Shown here one piece after another: positions 21,410 through 33,813 of a DNA stretch of 64,000 nt. This DNA comes from Siphonodentalium dalli. Lineage: Eukaryota; Mollusca; Scaphopoda; Gadilida; Siphonodentaliidae. The position numbers and the translations under genes were made by a program. The notes beneath the pieces are model-generated. The model was not told the origin of the DNA. It made no database searches and saw nothing but the letters and a program-made list of their open reading frames with translations. Every line of letters begins with the position of its first letter. Position 1 is the stretch's first letter. The DNA lies in the NCBI GenBank assembly GCA_032622095.1, contig CP136063.1, positions 12,691,814 to 12,755,813 on the forward strand. The letters are read 5' to 3'.

Positions 21410-22060
21410 ATACTTCCATGGTGTAACCAAGGAAGTATATTGTTTTTCTACTGAGGTCGTTTTCCGTTTATTTCGAAATACTCAGAAACTGATTGCAGTA
21501 GGAACGCGAAATCTCTAGCGAATGTAGGCATCGAAGGTTTACTAGATATAATGGTATCCGGATTTCCGCCCAATGTTTCTTGGCGGATTTATGGCCCTTT
21601 TGCGATTATTTTTCATTGTTATTATTATTATACTTGACACTTTTGTAATCACTATTACTCGAAAAGTACAAGAAGTAGGACACTAAAACTTGGTAAGTAG
21701 GTTGGGGTACATGAGTTCTAACCATATGGCCCACAACGATTTTGTCCGCGCTTTCACCGAGGAGTTATCTCCCTTTATTTGAAAAAATGTCATTTTATTA
21801 TCTCGGAAATTATAAGAAGCAGAGCATCGAAAATTAGACCGTATGCACATCTCGATATGCACTACTGCCCACGGGCATAAAAACTTGTGTCCGCGCTTTC
21901 CCTGAAGAGTTACCGCCCATAGTTGGCAAACCTCTATTTTATTGTACTCTGTTGTCCTCCCGTATCATTCCAGATAACTGTATTTGGTTTTTGTAGTCGT
22001 GTTGACCGTTGTCAGCTTAGTCCGAGGAAGAAAATTTGACAGGGTTGGACATATATTTTT
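21409..22060 (+). mobile_element. Helentron/HINE-like element, 5' terminal part
   Basis: Starts TATACTTCCATGGTGTAACC and runs through 'ctactgaggtcgttttccg', 'gttatggcccttttgcgattatttttcattgttattatta' and 'gacagggttggacatatattttt', after which the satellite begins. It matches the first 650 bp of the 1435-bp units at 38472-46070. TATACTTCCATGGT is found inverted near the opposite end of the insert (49375-49388). No coding frame is conserved between copies in a meaningful way. Confidence 0.75.
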
Positions 22061-24537
22061 GGCCGTCAAATCGGTCGAAATCCTCACCGTTCTCGAAAAA
22101 AGGACCATACTCTATTTTCACCTCATCGGGGTGGCACCCCCGGGGTGATGGGTGGGGTCGGTGTTTTAGGTGGTATTTGAGGCGGGCCACCCACACATGA
22201 CGTAAAATCTGTCAAAATTCATACCCTTCGCGAAAATTGTCCATACCATATGTTCACCTTTCGGTGGCACCCCATGGAGGTGATTGGTGGGGGGGGGGGG
22301 GTCAGTGTGTTTCTATGGAGTACTTGGGCGGTCACTCGCCCATACCGTCAAATGGGTGGAAATTCTCACCGTTCTCGAAAATGGTCCATACCCCATTCAC
22401 CCCTTCGGGGTGGCACCCCCCAGGGGTGATAGATGGGTTCGGTGAATGTATAGTTGGTATTTGGGGCGGGCCACCCACCCATGCCATCAAATCGGTCTAA
22501 ATCCTTATCTAATATTGTCCATACCCCATTTACACCCATACGGAGTGTCACCCCCGGTGTGATCGGTCGGGTTCGGGGTGTTTCTAGATGAAATTTGGGG
22601 CGGGCCACCCATCCGTGTCGTCCAATCGGTGGTATTTGGGGCGGGCTACCAACATTTTACCCCATCGAAGTGGCACCCCCGAGTGATGGTGGGGGTATGG
22701 TGTGTCTATGGGTATTTGGGGCGGGCCAACCACCCAAGCCGTGATATCGGTCGAAATCCACACCGGTCTTGAAAATGGTCCGTACCCCATTTTCACCACC
22801 TGCGGTCAAATCGGTTGAAATTCTTACCCTTCTCGAAAGTTGTCTATACCACATGTTCACCCCCTGGGTGGCACCCCGGGTGATGGGTGGGGTCGGGTGT
22901 TTTTAGGGGGTATTTTGGGCGAGCCACCCACCCATGCCGTCAAATCGGTCTAAATTCTTACCCTTCTCGAAAATTATCCATACCCCATGTTCATCCCTGG
23001 GGTGGCATCCCCCATGAGGTAATTGGTGGGGTATCGACGTGTTTCTTTGGGTTACTTGGGCGGAACACTCACCCATGGCGTCCAATCTGTGGAAATTCTT
23101 ACCGTTCTCGAGTAAGGTCCATACCCCATTTTCACCCCTTCGGGTGGGACCACCCAGGGGTGATGTCGGGTTCGGGTATTTATATGAGGTATTTGTGGCG
23201 GGCCAGCCACCCACGCCGTCAAATCGGTCGAAATCCTTACCATTCTCGAATATTGTCCATACCCCATGTTCACCCCTGCGGAGTGGCACCACCGGTGTGA
23301 TAAGTGGGAGTCGGGTATTTCTAGGTGGTATTTTGGCGGGCCACCCACCCATGCCGTCAAATCCATACGGCATTTTCACTCCCTATGGTGGCACCCCCAC
23401 CGGAGTGATGGGTGGGTGTGGGGTTTTTCTAGTGGGTATTTAGGGCGGGCCACCCACCCTGTGGTGATGGCTTGGGAATCGGGTGTTCATAGGGGTTATT
23501 TGGGGCAAGCCACCGACCCATGCCATCAAATCGGTCGAAATCCTTACCGTTCTCAAAAATGGTTCATACCCCATGTTCACCCCTTGGGGTGGCAGCCACT
23601 GGGGTTGATGCCTCGGGGGTCGGCGTGTTTCTAGGGGTTATTTGTGGTGGGCCATCACACATGCCATCAAATCGGGCGAAATCCTTTCCGTTCTCGAAAA
23701 TGGTCCTTACCCCATGTTCACCTCCTCGGGTGGCAACCCGGGTGATGGGTGGGTGATCCGGGAGTTTCTATGGTATTTTGGGTAGATCACCCACCCATGC
23801 CGTCAAATCGGTCGAAATCCTTACCGTTCTCGAAAATGATCCATACCCCATTTTCACCTCCTCGGGGTGGCACCCCCGCAGGTGATTGGTATGGGATCGG
23901 TGCGTTTCTATGGTGTACTTGAGGTGGGCCACTCACCGTGCCGTCAAATCAGTGGAAATTATTACTCTCCTCGAAAAAATGTCCATACCCCATGTTCACC
24001 CCATGGGGTGGCACCCCATGAGGTGATTGGTGGTTCGGGTTGTTTCTATGGGGTACTTGGGGCGGGCCACTCACCCACGCCGTCAAATCGGTGCTAATTC
24101 TTACCGTTCTCGAAAATAGTCCATACCCCATTTTCACCCCTCGGGGTGGCACCATTGAGCTGATGGTTGGAGGCCGGGTGTTTCTGATGGGTATTTGGGG
24201 CGGGCCACATACCCATGCCGTCAAATCGGTAAAAATCCTTACCGTTCTCGAAAATGATCCATACCCCATTTTCACACCCTCGGGTGCCACCCCGGGGAAA
24301 TGGGTGGGGTCGGGGTGTTTCTAGGGGATAATTGGAGCGGGCCACCACCCAGGCCGTCACATCGGTAGAAATCCTTACCTTACACCATTTTACCCCCTTC
24401 GGGTGGCACCCGCGGGGTGATGGATGGGGCATTGTGCTGTTTCTAGGGGGTATTTGGGGCAGATCGCTCGAAATCCTTACCATTCTCCAAAATTGTCCAT
24501 ACCCCATTTAACACCCACGGGGTGGCACCCCGGGGCC
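22061..24537. repeat. GC-rich satellite array, block 1, about 140-bp monomer
   Basis: About 17 monomers with spacing 135-145 bp. The monomer order is 'gccgtcaaatcggtcgaaatcc', 'taccgttctcgaaaatggtcc', 'ataccccattttcacccc', 'cggggtggcacccc', 'gggtgatgggtggggtcg', 'gtgtttctaggggtatttgg', 'ggcgggccacccaccc'. Monomers diverge by perhaps 10-20 percent, and some are truncated (for example near 22618-22800 and 23356-23460). It is strikingly GC-rich and G/C-run-rich against an AT-rich background. The overlapping open frames on both strands are repeat artefacts with no stop pressure. Confidence 0.9.
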
Positions 24538-25312
24538 TTGTACTATGGACCATAATAATTGTAATCACAAGGTTAAGGGAGGTACACAGGAGGCGGGCAA
24601 GTGCAATAGACCACTGTATTGTAATAGTGTATATTATACCCGTGTGCATGTGGGCTCATTGCCGATGGGTGATTGGGTTTGATCAGAATGGCATTCACAC
24701 TGCGGCAATCAAGCGGTTGTCTCGTGGCAAACAACCTAAAGTCTGTATTGGAGTATTGACCAATTATGACATTCGTGCAGGGATGTTGTTAGAGGGTCTC
24801 CTTTGTGGGTACACAACTTGGAGTTTAAACCTGCACCTGAGACCTTCTAGCCACGTCTCTTGTACACATTATCAATAGAATACTGCAGCGATTCTGAATG
24901 ACAAACCAACTAGAAATTAAATACATCGTACGACTTGAATTGTTGGAACAGACGATAACCATTGATGAAATATAACACAATGCACGAACGGTTGCGGTGT
25001 ACTCACTGGGCGATTATTTAAAGGATACCGATTACCACTAATCAAATTGAACACGGCTCACCCATGCACTAGCGATAACATCTCAATGAGTGTCTCCGAT
25101 GACTCATTTTTTCATTGGTCAATCAAGTCACATGTGAAAAACTTATTATTTTATTGGTCACCAATTATTTTATTGGTCAACATGCATGTGAAAGCGGAAT
25201 TACAAGAAGTCGCCTATACACTGTTAGAATAAGAGTGGAGGTCTATGGTAATCGACACCTTTTGTGTGCCCCACTGAAGCTTGTGATTACAATAATTGTG
25301 TTCTATAGTATA
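24538..25312. mobile_element. 775-bp DNA element inserted in the satellite
   Basis: Interrupts the satellite precisely. The left end TTGTACTATGGACC and the right end (reverse complement TATACTATAGAAC) start inverted repeats of about 60 bp that share AATTGTAATCACAAG. GGGCC is present on both sides (24533-24537 and 25313-25317), consistent with a 5-bp target duplication, and the satellite reads on correctly when the element is removed. The interior has no recognisable protein, so it is a non-autonomous element whose superfamily I cannot assign. A weak duplicated phrase 'ttattttattggtca' lies at 25145-25180. Confidence 0.75.
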
Positions 25313-27062
25313 GGGCCCGGGTTGATGGGTGGGTGATCGGGGTGTTTTATGTGGTATTTGGGGTGGGCCACCAACCCATTCCGTCAAATCGGTCTAAATT
25401 CCTACCCTCTGGGTGGCACCCCCGGGGTGATGGGCGGGGGGTCGGGTGTTTCTGGGAGGTATATGGGCGGGACACACACCCATGTCGTCAAATCGGTTGA
25501 AAACCTTACCGTTCTCGAAAATGGTCCAAACACCATTTGTACCCCCTCGGGGTGATGGGTGGGGGTGTTTCAAATTGGTGTTTAAATTGTGAATTTAGGG
25601 TGGGGCACCCACACACACGCGGTCAAATCGGTTGAAATTCTTACCATTCTCGAAAGTTGTCTATACCACATGTTCACTCCCCCCCCCTGGGTCGCACACC
25701 CAATGTGATTGGTGGGGGTCGGGTGTTTCTATTGGGTATTTGGGGCGGGCCACCCACCCATGCCGTTAAATCGGTAAAAATATTTACCGTTCTCGAGAAT
25801 GGTCCATACACTATTTTCACACCTACGGGGTGTCACTCCCGGGGTGGTGTGGCTGGGGTGTTTCTATGGGGTATTTGGGGCGGGCCATCCACCCATGCCG
25901 TCACGAAATTTGTCCATAACCTATTTTCACCTCTTCGGGGTGCCAACCCCAGAGGTTGATGGGATGGGTCTGGTGTTTCTAGGGGGTATTTGGGGCGGGC
26001 CACCCACAAATGCCGTGAAATCGGTCGAAATTCTTACCGTTCTGGAAAGTGGTCGATACTGTTCTCGAAAATGGTCCATACCCCATTTTCACCTCTTCGT
26101 TGTTGATGGGCGGGGGTCTGGTGTCTATAGGGGGTATTTGCGACGAGCGACCACCCATGCCGTCAAATCGGTCGAAATACTTACCGTTCTCGAAAATGGT
26201 TCATCCCCCATTTTCACCCCTTCTGTTGTCACCACCCGGGGGTGATGACTGGGGAGTCTGGTGTTTCTAGTAGGTATTTGGGGCGGGCCACCCACCCAGC
26301 ATGCAATCAAATCGGTCGAAATCCCAACTGTTCTTGAAAATGGTTTATACCCCATTTCACCCCTTCGGGGTGGCACCCCCGGTGGTGATAGGTTGGGCTC
26401 GGTGTGTTTGTGTCAGGCCACCGAACCGTTCCGTCAAATTGGTCGAAATCTGTACCGTTCTCGAAAATGGTCGATGCTGTTCTCGAAAATGGTCCATATC
26501 CCATTTTCACCTCTTCGGGGTGGCAATCACCGGGTTTGCTGTGTGGGGGTCTGTCGTCTCTATGGGTGTTTGGGACGAACCACCCACCCATGCCGTCAAA
26601 TCGGTCGAAATCCTTACCGTTCTTGGAAATAGTTTATACCCCATTTCACCCCTTCGCGTGGTAACACCCGGGGTGATTGGGTAGAGATTTGGAGTGTTTC
26701 TGAGAGATATATGGGACCCACCCATGCCGTCAAATCGGTCCAAATCCTTACTGTTCTCGAAAATGGTCCATACCCCGAAGTGATTGGAAGGGAGTCGGTT
26801 GTTTCTAGGGAGTATTTGGGGTGGGCCACCCACCGTGCCGTCAAATCGGTTTAAATCCAATACTGTTCTCGAAAATGGTCCATACCCAATTGTTACCCAA
26901 TCGGGGTGGCACCCCCGTGGGTAATGGGTGGGGATGGGAGTTTCTGTGTGGTATGTGGGGCGGGCTACCCACCCATGCAGTCAAATCGGTCGAAACCCCT
27001 ACCCTACGGTTCTCGAAGATGGTACATACCCCATTTTCACCCCCTCGGGGTAGCACGGGGTA
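25313..27062. repeat. GC-rich satellite array, block 2
   Basis: The same monomer as block 1, about 12-13 copies, resuming with 'cccgggttgatgggtgggtgatcggg'. It includes local rearrangements such as duplicated 'ttctcgaaaatggtc' segments near 26050-26080 and 26455-26490. It ends near 27062 in 'cccctcggggtagcacgggg'. Confidence 0.9.
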
Positions 27063-28839
27063 TGATGTTCGTGTATGCCAGACACAGTTCTGAAATGTGA
27101 CATTTCTATCGGTGTGACGTTATGAGAATAATACCGACAACTCAATGTACACGGTTTCAACTGAATTATTCCATCGACTTTTGGGAAACCTGAGCATGAG
27201 AGATTACAATTAATGATATGCCGCGGCTTAATTGGCAAATGATACACTAAGGGATTGGTTAATGTATTTGATTTAGTGTAACGCGGATCCCCAGGGCATA
27301 GTGGCACGCGCATCGTCGTGGGGCCATCCATCAGCATCCTTTGATTTCACTAAATCGTACAAGGGGACCATAAATGGCATGGGTGCGATATTTGAACCCC
27401 CCCCCTGGTGTTTGAGTTGATCGGGTGTGTTTTGATGTGTCTTCGGCTTAGAAACAACCTATAACATACCAATTGCTTGACCCTATTTGGCATTTATCGT
27501 AGAACCTTGGTCCGCGGCCACCATGATGTTGTTGACGAAATATGTAACGAAAGAAGAGCCCTATTCTAACATTTTGACAAAATATGTCATGGGCAGATAA
27601 TTGGTACGCTGGGCCAATTGCACCCATTTGGTTGTCGGCCATTTGGGTAGGTCGGATTTTGGGTTTGTTTCAAGAAAAAGCGTCCTGTGCTTTATATACA
27701 TAGAAATAAATTTGAAATAACAATTTTAAAAGGAGTGAGTGGTATTTGATCGGGTGTCTAACTACATGACAAAAATCATTAAAATTACCTATCTGTATCC
27801 ATACCATAAATGTGTTAGCAACGAACGCTTTTTACTGCTTCGTGCTGATCTCGACTTTTCTATATTCTATATCTAGAATAAGTCGTTTGTTTATGGAATA
27901 TATAGTCATCATAATAGTATTTCGTGTATTTATACCTATATTTATTTCACGGGAAAATAGCCAGAAGGAACAAAAGTCAGTTTCGTTGTGTTTCTGCCAC
28001 TTGCAATGAATATGTGTATTTTATCAGTGTGTTCTTCAATAACTTTTTAGTGGTTAATGGACATATTGCAGGAAACTCCCCCTGATTATACAGACCCGGA
28101 ACGACTGTAGAAGTTACTAAATGAGCCAATGATGGCGATGTGAAGTCAGAACGAACGTGGAAGCTCCCGTACCTTATCATATCTCTAATAAAATAAGCGC
28201 ATATAAACCTGATTGGCTTCGGTTTGATGTGATCGGGTGGGATAAGTGGCACGATGGGCCAATTACACACATGTGGTTGTTGGTTATTTATTCGAGTCGG
28301 ATTTTGGAGTTGTTTCGAGAGAAAAAATGTCACGCGTGCTTACTCTAGACATTTCAGCTTTAATTGTTAAATGTGAAATGACCGAAGGGCCCTATTCTAA
28401 CATATTCACATAAATCAGTCAAATGGCATACAAATGGCATAGAAACGCTCTTTATTGCTTCTAAATTCGATATCGCGAATAAGTCATTTGTACATGACAT
28501 AATAGTTTCCCCAAATTATACCTATTTGGATGACGGAAAGCGGGTCAGAATCTGTGATTAAAATAGGTGGCGTTTGACCAAAGACTGTGACGTTCTGACC
28601 AAATTGAAATTTGGCCTTTCGTCTGTTCACGTTATGACACAATCAGCTTATTATAATTTTTCCATCGACCCTGGGAGACCAAAGTATGAGCCATTAGAAG
28701 CGACGTCATGCAGCGCATTAACCGTCAAATCATTATTGTCTATTCAGGACTAATTAATGTAACTGATTTAGTTTCAAGCTGCTCCACAGGGCATACTGGC
28801 AGCTGCCTCGCCATTGATACCCCAGTAGTGGCATATATT
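27063..28839. repeat. diverged module repeated two to three times
   Basis: 27160-27330 aligns with 28640-28830 ('tccatcgac..tgggaaacc', 'ttaatgta..tgatttagt', 'cagggcatactggca'). 27550-27720 aligns with 28220-28400 ('gatgggccaatt.cac', 'tggttgttggtcattt', 'gtcggattttgg', 'gttgtttc.agagaaaaa'). 27740-27960 aligns with 28430-28530. Copies are about 65-75 percent alike, so they are old. A third trace lies at 29690-29740. No protein domain was recognised. Confidence 0.55.
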
Positions 28840-29537
28840 AATCTCGTCACAGAACGATTGAAGGATGAATATATAAATAAGTATATTATCAGTGCAGACG
28901 ATCCACACAGTAAACGAAGGCCATACAAACAATTCAAAACCATTTTTCGACTCGAACCATATCTAATACATACAATTTCTATCAAAGACCGTGAACAATT
29001 ATGTAGACTTCGAATCAGCTGTCATTCATTAGAAATAGAAAAAGGCCAACACAAACGCCCACCGACGCCAGCCAATGATCGGATATTCAAGATGTGCAAT
29101 ACTAACTCAGTGGAAGACGAGAAGCATTTTGTTCTCCATTGTATCAAATACGACAAATTGAGAAAAAGGCCTATATGAATCACTAAATTTCTAAGGGCCA
29201 GTTGTATCTCAAAATGCATATACATAATGCGAAACGACCAACCAAATACAAGTAATGTGATCAGTCGAGCTTTCAAAGAATTCTTTGAAATGAGAAAAGA
29301 AGCCCGAAGTTGATGAATAAATTAATAATTAATTTCTATTCCACACGATATCACAGGCCTGCATACAGTTTATTTGCATGCTTATATTATTGAGCTCTAC
29401 TAAGTCATTGTATAACTGTAGTATGAATATGTGGAAAGTTTATTATATGAACTATGTATGTGTAAATTATATGTCTTATTATTATGTAATGCATACGGCT
29501 CACATGAGTGTTTTATGCTAATAAATATCATATCATA
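28840..29537 (+). pseudogene. LINE ORF2 C-terminal fragment and 3' end
   Basis: The open frame ending at 29178 contains LCRLRISCHSLEIEKGQH, CNTNSVEDEKHF and LHCIKYDKLR. This is the pattern seen at the C-terminus of many non-LTR retrotransposon ORF2 proteins (a Cys/His cluster after a 'sCHsLeIErGr' phrase). It is clearly related to the better preserved fragment at 32630-33613. A frameshift near 29178 is followed by more matching sequence (AFKEFFEMRKEARS, to about 29313). The 3' end is near 29537 with 'taataaatatcatatcat'. The polymerase domain is missing (5' truncation). Confidence 0.7.
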
Positions 29538-29540
29538 ATT

Positions 29541-29885
29541 CCTCGCTGCATTGAAGCAATATTCTGAGGAAGAACGTGGATTGAACCCGAATTATTACCT
29601 CCACCCAATTTAAAGGTGCTCAATCCGATGCGATGATCCCCATATCATCCGATTCCAACAACAACATTTTTTGAAATGCCGCTTCAGTTGTCATACTGGC
29701 ACAATTGTCATGCCTCGCCATTGAGATCACAGTAGTGGCATATCTCGCGGCAATGAAGCAATATTCTGAGGAAGAACGTGGATTGATCCCCGGTTTATTT
29801 CCTCCACCAGATTAAAGGTACTCAATCCGATTCGATGGTCCCCATATCATCCGATTCCAACAACAACATTTTTTGAAAAGCCAGA
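29541..29885. repeat. 203-bp tandem duplication containing TTAA-element left ends
   Basis: 'ttgaagcaatattctgaggaagaacgtggattga' occurs at about 29551 and 29754 (203 bp apart). Each copy leads into TTAAAGGTRCTCAATCCGA (29610 and 29812) and 'ccccatatcatccgattccaacaacaac', the left end of the AGGTACTCAATCCG element family seen at 14823. Confidence 0.7.
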
Positions 29886-29888
29886 TCG

Positions 29889-30595
29889 ATGTTCAATAAC
29901 AACTCGAATTGCGGTGCCTGCAGATCAACGTATCACAAAGAAATTGAACATGTATTATTTACATGTAATGTGCCAGCCATGCATCAATTGAGATACATTT
30001 TCTGGTCAATCACCATTGACTTCTTTGGGGTAGAATGTTTTATGTTTCTCGATTCACTCTCGCAAAACCATCTATGTGACTTCCTAATCGGCGGCACAGC
30101 CTTCGTTCCTCCACTCGTTGTCATCAATGCTCGGGGAGATATTCTCACATTCGCCGCGAAATTCATGTACAAAGGATGCCAACTTTTACGAAACAATGCC
30201 CGTTAAGACTATACCCGATTGCTTGCGTGTGCTTGCTGCCTGCCAGAAAAGCAAGTCTTGATGACATTAAAATGTTTGAGGGTGAAAAGGAGCATGGCTT
30301 AGTGAACATAAGATCAACATCTATACGCATGCGATATACACTTTCCTTATCTATATGTGATCAAACTCTAATATGGTACATAGACCATATATACGGCTCA
30401 TACTGCTGTAATGTACTGGAATTCAGTGTTGTTACTTTTTGCCGCCATTTTCTATGCTCAAATGTTGTTTGTATATATACTAAATAATGTTTTTAAATAC
30501 CACTCTCACCTTTATGTGTACAAAACGCTCCAATTCGTTTATACAACACATACAATGTATTGGTGTATGATCTCCGTGAATGGAGGTTAATAAAG

Positions 30596-30656
<61 letters not shown>
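29889..30656 (+). pseudogene. second LINE 3' fragment with (TA)n tail
   Basis: A 105-codon frame carries CGACRSTYHKEIEHVLFTC and MHQLRYIFWSITIDFFG, a C..C...H...C cluster like that at the ORF2 C-terminus of non-LTR elements, but of a different family from 28840. It ends with 'aggttaataaagc' and a (TA)n run (30597-30656), consistent with a 3' tail. It appears to sit inside a TTAA element whose left end is at 29812 and whose right end is at 30698-30701. Confidence 0.6.
30597..30656. repeat. (TA)n microsatellite, about 30 units
   Basis: Uninterrupted TA dinucleotides directly after 'aataaagc'. Probably the tail of the LINE fragment. Confidence 0.95.
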
Positions 30657-30658
<2 letters not shown>

Positions 30659-30701
30659 ATCGACATATTTGCGAGCGTTAATTCGGATTGAGTACCTTTA
30701 A

Positions 30702-32534
30702 CCGACTGTTGTGTTCAGCCACCCATTATCACGGCATACAAATAAACGACAATGCGAGAAATACTGTATACTTATAGTTATGGGTCGGCTGTGTTGTGTT
30801 ACGCTGGCACAGCATTAATTTTGGCAATAATATTAGTCAGTATGGCATTAACACAATTGATCCTTTCATATTATAACCTGAGATCAGTGCTTATAGTTGT
30901 GGTATGCTGTTCCAAGATAGCGACTGTTGTTTGCACGCAATATGGGGGGGTGGGGGGGGGGGTGGGAGTCACACTGGCAAGAGTTTTTTAAAAACTGTTT
31001 TAACTGCCATTTTATGAATGTTTAGAATGTTCTCAAATTTGCGTATATATGATATACTTCCCAGTCCTGCAATCTACTTTCTATTCCACCGGTCAATTCA
31101 ATTTGTTTAATCTTATCGACCAATAATACATAGATATTAAGATAACATATATTACATTTATGAACATGCATGACTTACATCATAAATTTTCAAATGATAC
31201 ATTATAATATATGAACAGTATTTACAATATAAATAATATACTTGCCTGTTATATGTCATTGCCATTAATCTGATCCGTTTGGTTTAATTCATTAGGGCTT
31301 ACCATTCAGGTGTAATGCCATACCACGAGAGAGATATTTATTCCTCCAAATATGGGGACCATTATTGTACAATACATGTATATACATATACAAAAGTTAA
31401 CTTGTGACATATATACACAATATAATTTAATTTGAGAAGGCTCATTTGAAGTCGATAGTGCGATCTAGTTTCTTATGTGATAATTAAAATATCAGGAGGT
31501 CGGATAACTTTCATGAAAGACAGACACAAAACGGAAGCTAATAAAGCCCGGCGTTCCAATGCAGAAACATCTGCTCAACACATTGAGCAACCTTCAAGCA
31601 TCGGGGCGTTCGTATTACGTAATGTATCATCTGGTGGGAATTTCTGGCCTATACAGACAGCACGGAATTCCATGCTTCTTTGATGATGAATAATGACTGG
31701 CAGAAATCCACTGCATTTGACCACCATGTGTGTTAATATCAGTGTCAAGTCGAATAGATCAGCATATCCACCCGGATAGCCGCCTAGTTTTATACTGTTG
31801 CTCAATATTTCATGTGTATTATAAGTGTTGGTCGATGTAGCTTGGAATACATTTAACACTGTAAGCAGACGAGTGGACTTGCTAGTAGGAACACCAGAGG
31901 CTAAAGGCACGGGCGGCGTTTGTTGCAGAAATATTTATATTTGTCCAAATCGGCATTAACAGAAGGAACACCAAAATATATACAGTTCCGCTCGATGCCA
32001 AACATAATCAGCGCGTAGATAGTATATTGTCGTCAAGACGTACGATGTTGTACGTAAACAAGAGACTGCTCGTGTTACAGAAGTTGTGCTTAAGTTTATA
32101 TAACACAGTGCAATTATATTGGTTAACACACACAAATGATATAAACGCTCTTTATTATTTCCATATCAGGAAAACCTTAACAAATAACGCTCTTTGTGTT
32201 TACCATATCCGGACATAAAAAAAAAACCAGGAAACGTAACGTTTTTGCTTTCGTTTACACAACAAAAGGGGAAAATGACAATAACATACTGGTTATGCCA
32301 TATTTCTGATTGACATAAGAACAAAGGCTCTATATTTTTACTAATCCTTCTGTTTATGGCGGTTTTTGACGGATGTGATTATTTTAACAGCATACCCACC
32401 ACCAACGCCGCCCGTATCTTTAACTTATGTTAAGAAATCATACCTATATAGTATATCGAAAATTCGTAATTATATGTTGGATTATGACTATATATGGGCA
32501 TATCTTGCCTGAAATAAACACAACACAATAGCAG
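30702..32534. other. AT-rich sequence, no supportable gene
   Basis: A G-rich run lies at 30943-30966. Opposite-strand open frames at 31477-31910 overlap and lack recognisable domains. Phrases of the type 'aaacgctctttatt' occur at about 32147 and 32190. ACATGTATATACATATA lies near 31373. Confidence 0.4.
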
Positions 32535-33813
32535 TAATGTTTTTTTCCCATTTACATACACGGCAACCAAAGTCTTGAATCGACACAGTCATATACATAT
32601 CTTGGTATTAATTCTTTGCTTCCGGCAAAATGACACATGCTATATTGGATCTAAAAAACAGAGCATCAAGAGCACTATTCAAATTGCGCTCAAGTCTTGA
32701 TCACGATTTACCTGTCGAAGTATCAACAAAACTATTTGACACATGTGTTAAACCGATCCTCACCTACGCATCCGAGACATGGGGTGACGAGACAGTTAAT
32801 AGACAGTCAAATGAAATAGAGAAATTTCACCTAAACTATGCAAAAAATCTCCTCGGTATCAGTAAAACTGCAACAAATGTAGCCGCACTTGCGGAGCTGG
32901 GGAGATTTCCAATAAGACTAGATATCCTGAGAGATATGGTAAAATTTTGGCTCCGTCTAGAAAATATGGACACGAATAGACTGCCGGCCAAATGTCTGGC
33001 AGAAATGAAAACATGGACTAATTGCACATGGCTTAACTGTGTCCGGAAAATCATGGTTACATATGGCTTTCAAAACGTATATGAAAACCCGCGTAATATA
33101 GACCGACAAACGTTTTCCAACAATTTTCTCCAAACCATGAAAGAAAAATATGCCAGTTCATGGAAAGTCAGTGATATTTATGGAAAACCCACTGAGAATA
33201 TTAAGGTAAAATTCATATCCAAATTAAAACCGGCTGACACATACGAGCTATCAAATTACCTCAGAAATTTACCGCGAGGTGGCCGTAAAGTGATCTCTAA
33301 ATTAGTGACCAGCTGCCATAATCTAGAAATTGAACGCGGCCGATACACTAAGCCTATTACCCTCAGACTGGACCGTGTATGTAAACAGTGTCATACAGGC
33401 GTCGTTGAGGACGAGGAACATTTTATAATACACTGTCCTCGATATAATATCCAACGGATATTGCTATATGAAACAATGGAACAAATTACAACAAATTTCA
33501 TGGAACTTGACGCTAACGCCAAACTACGTATACTTTTTGCAGTTGATGATCGACTATGTAATAGGGCCCTCAGTAATTTTATTCAGACAGCTTCTTATTT
33601 AAGACGCGAATAATGTGACAATAACGGGCCAATGCTAGACAAGAACTTTATATTTCAGAATTTATGCTTGTATATTGCCCATTGATTACCATACCATGTT
33701 ATATGTTTGTTTTCTTTATTTTCTGTATGTGTACATGTACATGTATATTGCCATACCCAAATGTATTTGTTTGTGGTCGCGCAATAAAGATCTATCTATC
33801 TATCTATCTATCT
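32535..33813 (+). pseudogene. LINE ORF2 C-terminal third with (ATCT)n tail
   Basis: The frame 32630-33613 (327 codons) encodes LKNRASRALFKLRSSL, CVKPILTYASETWGDE, HLNYAKNLLGISKTATNVAA, then TSCHNLEIERGRY and CKQCHTGVVEDEEHFIIHC. This is the region after the RT thumb plus the C-terminal Cys/His cluster of a non-LTR retrotransposon. Just upstream (about 32570-32628) another frame encodes SYTYLGINS, the end of the RT core, followed by a stop and a frameshift. The 3' end is 'caataaaga' plus (TCTA)n at 33791-33813. The RT active site is absent, so this is a 5'-truncated dead copy. It is the same broad clade as 28840-29537. Confidence 0.8.
33791..33813. repeat. (TCTA)n microsatellite tail
   Basis: About six TCTA units after 'gcaataaaga', marking the 3' end of the LINE fragment. 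Confidence 0.9.

Noticed and set aside
22061-27062. CRISPR-like array
   Set aside because: Contiguous tandem monomers without unique spacers, in a eukaryotic context. This is a satellite.
22237-27100. Many overlapping open frames of 60-158 codons on both strands
   Set aside because: They are translations of the GC-rich satellite, occur in several frames at once and repeat with the 140-bp period. No start or codon pattern suggests coding.
31477-31910. Opposite-strand frames of 68 and 111 codons
   Set aside because: No recognisable motif, overlapping each other, in AT-rich insert DNA.
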